This document shows, piece by piece, positions 33,499-43,939 of a stretch of DNA of 64,000 nt. The notes beneath the pieces are model-generated. The model saw nothing but the letters and a program-made list of their open reading frames with translations, did not search any database and was not told where the DNA came from. Position 1 is the first letter of the stretch. Each line of letters starts with the position of its first letter. Where the stretch lies: contig CATNNA010000004.1 in the NCBI GenBank assembly GCA_950106755.1, positions 930,001 to 994,000 of the forward strand, given 5' to 3'. The position numbers were made by a program, and so were the translations under genes. This DNA is from Climacium dendroides (Eukaryota; Streptophyta; Bryopsida; Hypnales; Climaciaceae).

Positions 33499-34566
33499 TG
33501 TAGCGATTAGTCGGACTAGTATTCCTCCAATTAGCCCTTAATTAACATCAAAGGCCTTCTTAGAGTAAACCGCTCCGGAATCGTTCCCACGAGGACTTGT
33601 GGATTACAGTTTTATAGGCTATTCCGGTCTAAGCACTCACTTTTCTCTCCATCAAACTGCTCCGGACACTAGTACCGGGTGGGTTCTGGAAGGATCCGGA
33701 AACCGTTTCAGTGTCCCTTCCGGGATCCCTGGGTTTGGATGACGAGTGGCCAGATCCACCGTCCGGATGCTTACCGTGTCCGGAAACACACTCTCTTTCA
33801 CTCTCTCTCTCTCTAATACTAATAGTAACCTAACTCTTCAGGGACCGGACGTGTCTTCCTATTCCGTCACCTCACAAATCCGGAAGTTCTTCCGGATTAG
33901 GTCACGCAGGGACGGTCAAGAACTACAACGACATTCTAACCTTTAACCGAACACTGAGCCTCCTATCGACCGGCGGGTTTCTCCTGTACTTTCTTGGGCT
34001 TGCGCCGGGGCTTAACTCTGTTCTACGAGGAATTTCGGCAATCCGGAATTCGGGCACGTCCGACAATACCTCCGTACACGGAAGTTTGCTAGCAGCCTCT
34101 CAGATACCCCTTTTCACCTAGGGCTATATCCTACACGCAGGCTATACCGGCATCCGAGCAGTACTACACTAACCCTACTGCCGGAACCATCCGGTTGATC
34201 TCCCCCTCAAGTTAATACATCCGGATACTCTCACAACATCGACTCTTGCCACACAAGGTAAGTTCTCAGTCCCGGAAACGCAAGAACGGACTCACACCTC
34301 TCACAAACATATACCGTACAAAAGAAAAATAAGAGATTGGATACTCCAACACACTTTAGATTTAAGCTCAGAAAAAGGTACAATGCTGAAACTATGAGAT
34401 GGTTGTGAATGACCCGAAAGGTCATTAAAAGTCCTACTTATACTAAGACTAACGTCATCCTAAAAATCCTACAAAGCATTCCTACTGGTCCGCTAGATTT
34501 CCGGAAAATCCAGATCCTATTTTTCCGGCTTTGACTGCCGGACTCCGGTATTGCCGCTATACTACA
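33499..34566 (-). repeat. LTR 1 (1,068 bp) of a minus-strand element
   Basis: Bounded by TGTAG and CTACA. It is nearly identical along its length to LTR 2 at 35,423-36,510 and its first ~450 bases are clearly related to the LTR at 1,399. Orientation (minus) follows from the LTR at 1,399, whose inner edge faces the primer site and gag. It contains a CT microsatellite at about 33,790-33,815. Confidence 0.82.
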
Positions 34567-34576
34567 CTACTGTATA

Positions 34577-35422
34577 CTATTCTTTTGAATCTGGATCTTT
34601 AGGAGGAACATAGTCCTTCAGAAGATTCAGCTTTACCTCCTTCCGGCTACCCTCCGGAGAAAACAGATTCGGACCCCTTTGGCCCCATCTTAGGATTTCT
34701 ACAATACTGGTGTCCTTGTCTACACTCCTAGTCCCGACTACCTGAGTGTCCGGACTCCCTCTAGCATCCTTTTGAGTCTTCTTATGACGCGGAGAAGACT
34801 GCACCGTCCGTCCAGCATGAACTTCTGGAGAAGTACCTGTCAGGTCAATGGTCGGAGTCACCAGCAGCAGGTCATCACTTCCCGGATGTACCACTGCTCC
34901 CCAGTCCACTCCTTCTGGTCTTCCGGCTAGTGGTGAAAGTTCCGGATTTACCGGTACCATCGGTGAGACCTCCGTAACCATAGGTTCCGGATCGCTGTTT
35001 TCCGGAACCACCAAAGTCTGCGCTAACGGAGGAGATTGAGGTGCCGGATCCGATTCCGTGGACATAAAGTACTCCATCATCTCCCTCATCGCGTCCCGGG
35101 ATGTATCCATTCGTCTTGCTTGCTCTAGTAAGCATTTGACGATAGGAACCTGGCTTGAGCTCGCGGCTGCATCGAGGTTAGTTTCAAACAGCCGGGCCTT
35201 ATTGATATAGTTTGCCGGCACCTCTAGAGAGCTTCGGAGCTGAACTACACTTTGGCACAAGGCCGCTATCTGCCTGCGATGGTCTTCTTCTGTAAGCCGG
35301 GCTATCTCCTTAGTGGTGCGGATGGTGTTCTCTAAATCCACACAGCGGGATTCTGAGTTTCGGACTTGGTCTCGCAACGTCCGGTTTTCCACGTGCAACG
35401 CCCCCAGCTCTGTTACCAAATG
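34577..35422 (-). pseudogene. Copy B': C-terminal part of the gag-like protein, between two LTRs
   Basis: An open frame of 280 residues on the minus strand without internal stops. A coiled coil starts VTELGALHVENRTLRDQVRN, followed by a Pro/Ser-rich segment with STESDPAPQSPP and a basic end with SSPRHKKTQKDARG, stopping at TAG. It is the twin of 37,370-36,560 in copy B but lacks everything N-terminal of that point: its first codons directly touch LTR 2, and the joint reads TTTGGTAACAGAGC, close to the tRNA-iMet primer-site consensus. It retains bases deleted in copy B, so it is the better-preserved version of this region. Confidence 0.65.
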
Positions 35423-36510
35423 TAGCGATTAGTCGGACCAGTATTCCTCCAATTAGCCCTTAATTCACACCAAAGGCCTTCTTAGAGTAAACCGCTCCGA
35501 AATCGTTCCCACGAGGACTTGTGGATTACAGTTTCATAGGCTATCCCGGTCTAAGCACTCATTTTTTTCTCCGTTGGCTTAGTCCGGACTTTCGGTCTAG
35601 TCCGGACACTAGTGCTTGGTGGGTTCCGAAAGGATCCGGAAAACCGTTTTAGTGTCCCTTCCGGGATCCCTGGGTTTGGATGGCAAGTGGCCAGATCCAC
35701 CGTCCGGATGCTTACCGTGTCCGGAAACACGCTCTCTTTCACTCTCTCTGTCTCTCTCTCTCTAATACTAACAACAACCTAACTCTTCATGGACCGGAAG
35801 TGTCCTCTTATTCCGTCGCCTCACAAATCCGGAAGCTCTTCCGGATTAGGTCACACAGGAACGGTCAAGAACTACAACGACATTCTAACTTTTAACCAAA
35901 CACTGAGCCTCCTGTCGAACGGCGGGTTTCTCCTGTACTTTCTTGGGCTTGTGCCAAGGCTTAACTCTATTCTACGTGGAATTTCGGCAATCCGGAATTC
36001 AGGCACGTCCGACAATACCTCCGTACACGGAAGTTTGCTAGCAGCCTCTCAGATACCCCTTTTCACCTAGGGCTATATCCTACACGCAGGCTATACCGGC
36101 ATCCGAGCAGTACTACACTAACCCTACTGCCGGAACCATCCGGTTGATCTCCCCCTCAAGTTAATACATCCGGATACTCTCACAACATCGACTCTTGCCA
36201 TACAAGGTAAGTTCTCAGTCCCGGAAACGCAAGAACGGACTCACACCTCTCACAAACATATACCGTACATAAGAAAGATAAGAGATTGGATACTCCGACA
36301 TCCTTTAGAATTAAACTCCGCAAAAGGTACAATGCTGAAACTATGAGATAGTTGTGAATGACCAGAAAGGTCATTAAAAATCCTACTTATACTAAGACTA
36401 ACGTCATCCTAAAAATCCTACAAAGCATTCCTACTGGTCCGCTAGATTTCCGGAAGATTCCAGATCCTATTTTTCCAGCTTTGACGGCCAGACTCCGGTA
36501 TTATACTACA
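35423..36510 (-). repeat. LTR 2 (1,088 bp) of a minus-strand element
   Basis: TGTAG...CTACA ends; near-identical to LTR 1. The distance between the two LTR starts is 1,924 bases, and the sequence to the right of both (CTACTGTATACTATTC onward) is the same, so the unit LTR + gag C-terminus is duplicated head-to-tail. Confidence 0.82.
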
Positions 36511-38621
36511 CTACTGTATACTATTCTTTTGAATCTGGATCTTTAGGAGGAACATAGTCTTTCAGAAGATCCAACTTTACTTCTTTCCGGCTACCCTCCG
36601 AAGAAAACAGATTCGGACCCCTTTGGCCCCACCTTGGGATTTCCACAATGTTGGTGTCCCTGTCTACACTTTAGTCCCAACTACCTGAGTGTCCGGACTC
36701 CCTCTCGCATCCTTTTGAGTCTTCTTATGACACGGAGAAGACTGTACTGTCCGTCCGATGTGAACTTCCGGAGAAGCACCCGTCAGGTCAATGGTCGGAG
36801 TCACCGGCAACAGGTCTTCACTTCCCGGAGGTACCACTGCTCCCCAGTCCACTCCTTCTGGTCTTCCGGCTGGTGGTGAAAGTTCCGGATTTACCGGGAC
36901 CACCGGTGAGACCTCCGTAACCATAGGTTCCGGATCGCTGCTTTCCGGAACCACCAAAGTCTGCACTGTCGGGGAAGATTGAGGTGCCGGATCCGACTCT
37001 GTGGACATAATGTACTCCAGCATCTCCCTCATCACGGCTCGGGATGTATCCATTCGTCTTGCTTGCTCCAGTAAGCATTTGACGATAGGAACCCGGCTTG
37101 AGCTGGCGACTGCATCGAGGTTAGTTTCAAACAGCCGAGCCTTGTTGATGTAGTCTGCCGGGACCTCTAGAGAGCTCCGAAGCTGAACTACGCTTTCGCA
37201 TAAGGCCGCTATCTGCCAGCGATGAGCTTCTTCTGTGAGCCGGACTGTCTCCTAGCGGTGCGGATGGTGCTCTCTAAATCCACACAACGTGATTCCGAGT
37301 TCCGGATTTGGTCTCGCAACATCCGGTTTTCTACGCGCAACGTCCCCAGCTCTGTTACCAAATTCTTCTGTTCTGCTATGAGGAGGTTGTTTTGTTGCTC
37401 CGCTGCCACCAATGCATCCGTCCTACGGAAAATGGCATTCCGGTCAGTTAGCGCCATCTTCCGGCACACTCGTTTGAGGGCTCCATCATAGCTCTCGCAG
37501 ATCTGGAAGAGATCGTCTGCCCGCCACACCACATGTTGAGTCATCTCCTGGATGTCTTCTAGGGGCGACCCTCCCAATCGCATGGTTGTCCAATCCCCCT
37601 CCTCCACCTCTATCATCCGGGTCCGGGAGGGTCCAGCCTCAGCCTGAGTGGCGACGGTGTACGGTCGTACCGGCCCAACCAGTTGTAAGGATGGTTGGAC
37701 TCCCTTCGGAACAGGTCCGATTTCCGTCTTTACCTCCTAAACCTCTTCCTGTGGTTCCGGTGTAGGAGGCTCCTCTGATGGACTTACTGGCGGCGTCCTA
37801 TTCCGCCGTTTCCTCTTCTTTAGCGGAGAGACAGGTTCCTCTTCCTCAGTGTCCTCATCGTCCGGTCCGTCTCGAGGCGAGGGCTCCTCTCCTCCATACT
37901 GTTGTAGTTGGACTAGGTCCTGGTACGCACTCTCCTCATTCGCCTTGAGCAGAGAGTGGTGGGCGTACAAATGAGACAAATATGCTGGAAGAGGACTCTA
38001 GCTCTTCTTTCCGGACCGGAGGGCACGTACTAAGTCTTCGACTAGCTCGTGGATGATGGCTGCCCAGTCCATCATCATCTTTCCCTGGAGGCTCCCCAAG
38101 ATGGTGGAGGCTATCTTCGCTACTACTCGCCGCGGCTTGGTGGGATGGAGGATAGGGTTGAGAAACGCTATTACATCCCGGTACTCCGGATTTACCAGGT
38201 CGGAAACCTGGTTACCTTCCTTCGGGTTGGCGGGTGCCCGGAATTCACCCTCCATCACCTCCTGATTCTTCACCATGACCTTGTCCGGCGCCTCCCGGAA
38301 CTTGTAGACGGCCCGCCAAGTGTTCACCGTCTACAAGTCTGGCTTCGCCCGAATGGTGGTATCCAAGATACCACTTTCCGGACAAAGTATGTCCGAAACC
38401 AGACTCTCTTCTCGGATCCCCCACGGCACTTCTAGGAGTCCGTCACACCCCATGTTGCGGAAATGCTCCCGTAGTCGCGCCAGCTGGTCCTCCTCCGTCG
38501 GAACCTCCAGAACCACCTTCATCACCGGGATGGTCCTTGGTCGAGGTACAAGTGCCGGTGCCTCGTCCTCCAAATCCTCAGGCAAGTCCTTCAACTTCCG
38601 CCGGCTTGCCCTAGAAGTCAT
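36511..38621 (-). pseudogene. Gag-like coiled-coil protein, copy B
   Basis: Starts at ATG 38,621 (MTSRASRRKLKDLPEDLEDE). The first domain has NMGCDGLLEVPWGI, WRAVYKFRE, APANPKEGNQVSDL and FLNPILHPTKPRRV, as in copies A and C. Then comes an acidic/basic linker with SPLKKRKRRNRTPP, and a segment with HVVWRADDLFQICESYDGAL leading into the coiled coil and Pro-rich tail. Three in-frame TAG codons occur: 38,331 (aligned with the conserved Trp of WTxxIW in A and C, so TGG to TAG), 37,998 and 37,737. A 1-base deletion near 37,252 and a small deletion near 36,670, both visible against copy B', shift the frame. Function unknown; probably a retroelement structural protein. Confidence 0.6.
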
Positions 38622-38815
38622 TGTGCTCACGAACAATCCTCACACAATCTCTCCCTAAATCCCTTCTCACAACTTTCACTCCAGTAACCCTTGCACGATC
38701 GCAATTCACACAGTCCCTCAGTCTACCGGAATTCTAACGAAGCGAGGAAAACGGAATACGCCGACGGAAGAACAAAAGAAAGAAGATAAGTGTGCCCGCG
38801 GCCGGCTACAATCCC

Positions 38816-38826
38816 CCTCTTATACT
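38816..38826 (-). promoter_or_regulatory. TATA box of gag-like copy B
   Basis: The minus strand reads AGTATAAGAGG, about 200 bases before the ATG of copy B. Confidence 0.5.
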
Positions 38827-39292
38827 GGCCCGATGTACGGGACAGGTTTTGGTGGCAAAACCCTATCCCTAGTACGGATCCGGTTTCCGGTTTAGGGCCG
38901 GCGCCGTCATCCGATTTCTGGAACTTTCTAGGGTTCCGGATTTTAGGTTTTTAGCCCTAATGAAATTTTTCCGGATCCGGAAATCCGGTTTTCCTAATTT
39001 GCCTTAACTTCCTAGGAGAACTCAAAAACTTTCCCTCTAAAGGAGACCATTTTTGAATTTTTCCGTCCTATGCTAGTATTATGGGTCTAGCATGTGGGAT
39101 CGCATTCCCATAGTAGCCGTTGTCCTTAAGCCCGTAAAAAGACGGTTTAGTATTTAAACTGTATTCCTAGGGTTTTCCTCTTCACTTTCCTATTCTATGT
39201 TCCTGAGACTATTTGTGTGAGTAGTTGAGAGAAAGAGTGGTGAATTAGCGACTGAAGTAGAACTACTTTTCTTTCGTTCTGACTTAGATCTT
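38827..39292. other. Divergent promoter region between copies B and C
   Basis: TCCGGA-rich. On the plus strand GTATTTAAACTG near 39,150 could serve as a TATA-like element for copy C. No gene is seen. Confidence 0.4.
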
Positions 39293-41242
39293 ATGGCATC
39301 CGGACCAGTACGGAAGGTAGCGGTATCTGCCCGGGTTATCTCTCCAGCCATTCCGGATAACTCAAAACTACACAAGCAGTTAGAGGAGGACTTAACTAAG
39401 TTAGGATGTGTCGGTCTACTACACCGACCATGGAACCTCAAGAGTGAAGAAATGATTCAAGAGCTACTTCATGGTGTTTTGAATCAGTATGAGCTCACTT
39501 TGAGAGGGCGGCCAGTCGCATGGACCGAGGACATCTGGGCGGACGTCTATCAGTTCCGGAAGAGTGGGAACGGTTTAGCATCGAGGACGGACCGTTTTGT
39601 AGCTGGGAAGTTCACTGGGTCTGCAAACCCTAAGGACGGATTCGCTATTAACGAGTGCAAGGACGAGAGACATAGGCGGATACTAGAGTTTCTGATTCCG
39701 ATCTTGTATCCGGAAAAGCCAACACGAGTTACCATTATGGTGGCCAATACTATCTTTAGGGCTATAGAGAACCGGGTAGTGCACTGGGATAGGGTCATAG
39801 CCGGAATAGTGGCTAAATTAGCGGATCATGTGACCCGAGCAAAGGCGAGTCCAGTTAGCACCTACTTGTTTCATCTGTACCATCAACAGGAACTTTTGAG
39901 TGCAGCTGAAGTAATCCAGTATAACACCGGAAAGGCGATCCTATCGTACGAACTTTCCGGGGAGGAAGTGGAAGATCCGGTCGAGTCTGATCCGGAGGAA
40001 CTTCCCGAGGAACGTCTGACCGATCCAAGGACCAAGAAGAGGAAGTCAACCGATCCGGGGTCGAGAATCAAGCCACAGACGATGGAGAGGGGGGAGTCCA
40101 ACAAGGGACCTGAAATGGAAACGGAATCCGCATTTTTCAATGCGGGGCTCGAGTGGATACGTGAAGCCAAGGTACTCCACGACGGTCTGTCGGATTTGGT
40201 GATAGATACCGCGGAAGTTTTGAAGGTGGATCCGGACCAGATCATGGAAGCTGTCAAGCGACTGTCCAAACCGGAGGATCTGAAGAAGAGGGAGGAGCGG
40301 ATTCAGGAGTTGGAGGCGGAACGGAACCAACTCCAAGCCCAAGTGAATTGGGCGGAAGGGGAAATGGCAGCTGCAAAAGAGAAAGAAAAAGAGGCTCTCG
40401 CTCTGGTCAAGAATCTATCCGGAGCAGTCAACATCAAGGCCAACATCATCACAAAAGCTGCCTTGTTTGACTCAAAGATGATATCGGAAGGCCACATTAC
40501 CAGAACCAAGGTAGTTACCATCCTCGTAGACTTCACCGCGAGGATAGAGCGAGTTTTGAAGGAGATCCAGTAGTTACTGGCGGCTATCGACCCAAACCAT
40601 GCGATGGATTTCTCCACCTTTCCGAAACTTTCTTTTGTCTCAGGTACCCCAGGGAAACCAGTAGCGGATCATGCAACCCAGATGGAGGGTTTGAGGGGGA
40701 TACTCACACCAACCGAGCCTTCCGCCAACAAAATGCAGATGACGGAGTTGAATTTGAGGCCAGCCTCGGAACCGGAACCGGAGTCTAGTGCGAAATCGGT
40801 TCCGGTGCCATCTAAGTTCTCAACCCCGGAAGTTCCCAAGTCCCAAACAATGCCGAACTTGATGACCGGATCATTCAAGGTTCCGGGACAGCAAGTTAGG
40901 GGAGATCTCATCAACCGAATCGGTGGGATGACCAATCCGGCTCGGACTAATCCGAAAGGATTTGTGCACATGCAAGAGACCACGCCGGAGAAAGAAAGCG
41001 AACCCGCAACATTGGAGGATACAACACCAGAGAAGGAGAAGGAAGTTCAAGTCATCGAAGATTCTGAGGAGGAGAGTGCCCACTCCACTTCCGGAACCGA
41101 AGACGACAGCGATCCGTCTCCCGCAACGCGCCATATCCAAACTCGGGCCACAACAAAAACTATGCCAGCAAAGAATACGAAGGGGACACCTACCAGCCAA
41201 GCGGGGAGCCGTTCAAGGAAAGGACGGAAGCCAAAACATTAG
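39293..41242 (+). pseudogene. Gag-like coiled-coil protein, copy C (best preserved)
   Basis: Starts at ATG 39,293 with MASGPVRKVAVSAR. The conserved first domain (residues ~25-175) has KLGCVGLLHRPWNL, VAWTEDIWADVYQFRK, GSANPKDGFAINEC and RHRRILEFLIPILYP followed by KPTRVT. Next are an acidic linker with PRTKKRKSTDPGS, a helix AGLEWIREAKVLHDGLSDLV, and a coiled coil (~residues 335-425) with REERIQELEAERNQLQAQV. A single in-frame TAG at 40,571-40,573 follows KEIQ. The same frame continues with LLAAIDPNHAMDFSTFP to a TAG at 41,240 after a Lys/Arg-rich end, giving about 650 codons in all. If the internal TAG is read as Gln or suppressed, copy C is otherwise intact. No catalytic domain is recognised. 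Confidence 0.6.
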
Positions 41243-43530
41243 GGTTCGTAGGAGAAGAAGTATAGAATCCGGAACGGGGTTCCGAGCATGGACCCGGTTT
41301 CCGGAATCTTAGGCGGATAGTGAGGAAATCCGACAATCTCGGACGGTAGTTAGTAATCTTTCCGGATATCCCGGAAGGTTCAGGGATTGGTGGCCTGGAT
41401 TTCTGGGTTTCCTTTTCAGGCTTTTAGGAGTTGACTTTGGGTTTTTGTGTTAGTATTTTAAGGGCAGGCAAGTTAGTTGTCTACCATTCCATCCTACTCC
41501 ATTCGATCTTAATGCTTTCACATATGTATTACGATTTCCTTTTCTTAATCTAAGTTAGCTAGGGTGCTTCTAGCTGTACTTTGCTTAGACGGAATCTTTC
41601 GCTTAGTGTATGCATGTGTGTGTATCTTTGTACTAGAGAAAGAGAAGGGAGGGAGAGGAGGAATCCGAATCTTGGGCTACTGATCTATTGGTGTTGAGCT
41701 GAGTGGGAGGAATGCGGACTGAGTAAGGGAGTGTAAGTGTGACGTGCTTTTAAATTGCCAGAACGGCAATCCAGGTAAGAAGGTAGAGGGCCCTACGAGT
41801 CCGGAACCAGGAGGGTTCTGTGCGGAGATAAGCAACCGCCAAAGGAAAGGAACTCCCGCTACTCCGGAAAGTCTACCAACCTCCCCCTTGGTACATTATC
41901 TTCCCCTTGAGACTCTATTCCTCTGGGTCTATGAGTTTGGATCCGTTGTTGTAGTAAAGAGAGGTGTGAGAATTTCTTTGTGTGACCTGATTCCGGATTG
42001 GCCAATCCGGAAACTATGAAAGAATACTCCTCCCTCCTCCTACAGCGGTGTTGTCTTGGGTTTGTTGTTTAGTAGATTTAGAGTATAGAGAGGATAATTG
42101 TACAAGTGGTGAGTCCCCACCCCTTTCTAGATCAAGGGCGGACCCTCTGAAGGTAAAACAGAGGCAACAAAAACCAGTGACGGAAGAGAGACGGAACTCA
42201 GTTCCGAAGGTATCCGGATCCGGGACGGAATCCGGAATGTACTAAGTTTCCGGAATAAAGTAGGGAAGTGAAAGAAGGGGGATTAAGTGAATAATCCCAA
42301 TCCGGATGCTTCTAACTCAATCGATATCTTATTAGAAGTTCCCTGGAACGATAATTCGTGTCATCTTGCAACCATTTGTCGTTGTAAGGATACTTATGGC
42401 TAACTGCGCGTACGACATTCAGATCCGAAAATCTCGGCCGAATTACTACCTGATTTCTGTGGAGCCCTTTTTGTAAAAGTTTGTATATAATTCAAGTCTC
42501 AAGATTGAGACTGGGGAGTTTTTCCTTCTTGCATATGTTGTCTCTTGTGTATTGTCTATTGTTTTCTTTGTCTTCCCAAAGATTGGCCGGATAAGGGAGG
42601 GAGAGATTGAGTATAGATGAGTAGAGTGTGAAGAGGATCTTCTCCCCTTGTTGTCTTTTTGTGATTGCAGGTGCATGTGAATAGGTTGTAAGTGTTGGGA
42701 GTGAGTCAAGACACCTCAATAGGTTTAGAGTTCATAATTCCAGGTGAGATAGCAAGTACTAGGCTAGACAACAAGAGAAAGGATTCTCAAACTGTGCTAG
42801 AGCTACCAGATGGAGTGTTTGGGTTAGCCTCTGAACACTTGAGAGGTCTCACCATCTGAAAAAGTAAACGGAAGAACGCTAGATTGTGCTGGTACGGGTA
42901 GACACACTTGTAGCCACCTTAGTTTCGCACAGGTTTCAAAAGATAGTAAAGTCGTTGTAGTGAGTGAGGATCGTACGGGGGATTTTTGTGTGACCTATAG
43001 ACTGGGATTACTTCTAGTTTGCTGTGAAAGATCAAATCAGATTCTGTTAGAATAGGAGGATAGATTAGCTTAGTGAATTTTCCATCACTATAAAGACCGG
43101 AAAGAGAGAAGTACCTACCTCTCTGAAAATAAGCGGCAGATCCCTCTGAAGTGCCAACAGAGGCTAAGCAAAACCGGAATAGAAACTGAAGAAAGGAAGT
43201 CCTTGGTTAAAGTAGTATGAGATCCGGTCGGAAGTGTGAGTTCCGGTTTGGTTCTTGTGGGTTGTCGATCGAGTTTGATTCGGGTTAGTGTTAGTCTTGA
43301 CCGGATCCGTTTATAGGAAGAGGAGGAAATTATCCGATAATTGGGAGAAAGGGTGAAGAGGAATAAAGAAGGGTGATAAAGAAGAGTAATGGAATTGAGA
43401 AACTTTCCTCAAATTATCTAGTAACACGAAACACTTTACAGAGTCTCTTGGGTTCGATCTTTAGAGTCACTTTATTATGCTTTAAAGAGGTTTTTGTGAG
43501 CATAATAGGGAATTTCACTTATCTTGTGCT
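41243..43530. other. TCCGGA-rich non-coding region after copy C
   Basis: No convincing gene; short open frames lack protein-like features. Two related stretches, each containing CCCTCTGAAG followed by CAGAGGC (around 42,140 and 43,145), hint at a diverged internal repeat. CCGGA density falls off near 43,320. Confidence 0.45.
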
Positions 43531-43534
43531 GCGA

Positions 43535-43745
43535 CATCCGCCGTCCACCCGTCCGCTGCGCCGTCGGAGCGTCCGTCCACGGGCTTTGTCCGATGTAGTC
43601 GTCTGCAATTCGTCGAGGCCGTGCGATTGGACGCGCCGGGGCATATTGCCCGTCCGATCTGGCGGTTGGCCCGTCCGCCCATCGGATTTGGGCAGTGATG
43701 TCAGCATTGGCGGATGGTATAAAGAGGGGCGCGGACGGCCCATTC
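43535..43745 (+). promoter_or_regulatory. GTCCGC array and TATA box upstream of the gene at 43,940
   Basis: CCGTCC, GTCCGC, GCGGAC and CGGAT words are followed by TATAAAG at 43,718-43,724 and a GCGGACGGCCCATTCCGC palindrome-like stretch, about 220 bases before the ATG. The order (hairpin words, TATA, GCGGA(C/T)GGCCC) is shared with the region at 47,885-48,345. Confidence 0.65.
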
Positions 43746-43939
43746 CGCGCAGTTGTTTTCCTTGCGGAGTAGGCAGATCCAGCGCCAATTGGTATCTGTG
43801 AGCCCCTTCCGACTTGGAGCGTGAACAACTGTGAATGAATTAACTTAATTTTTTGTAATCTCTTCATCACCTTCTCAATTATAGAAATTGTAAACTTCTC
43901 ACTCAAACATTGCATTCGGTGCGGAAAAGAAGGATTACC

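Noticed and set aside
33499..36510. A simple LTR-internal-LTR insertion with target duplication
   Set aside because: The bases flanking the pair do not match, and the upstream flank is itself the same gag gene, so a duplication or aberrant reverse-transcription product fits better.
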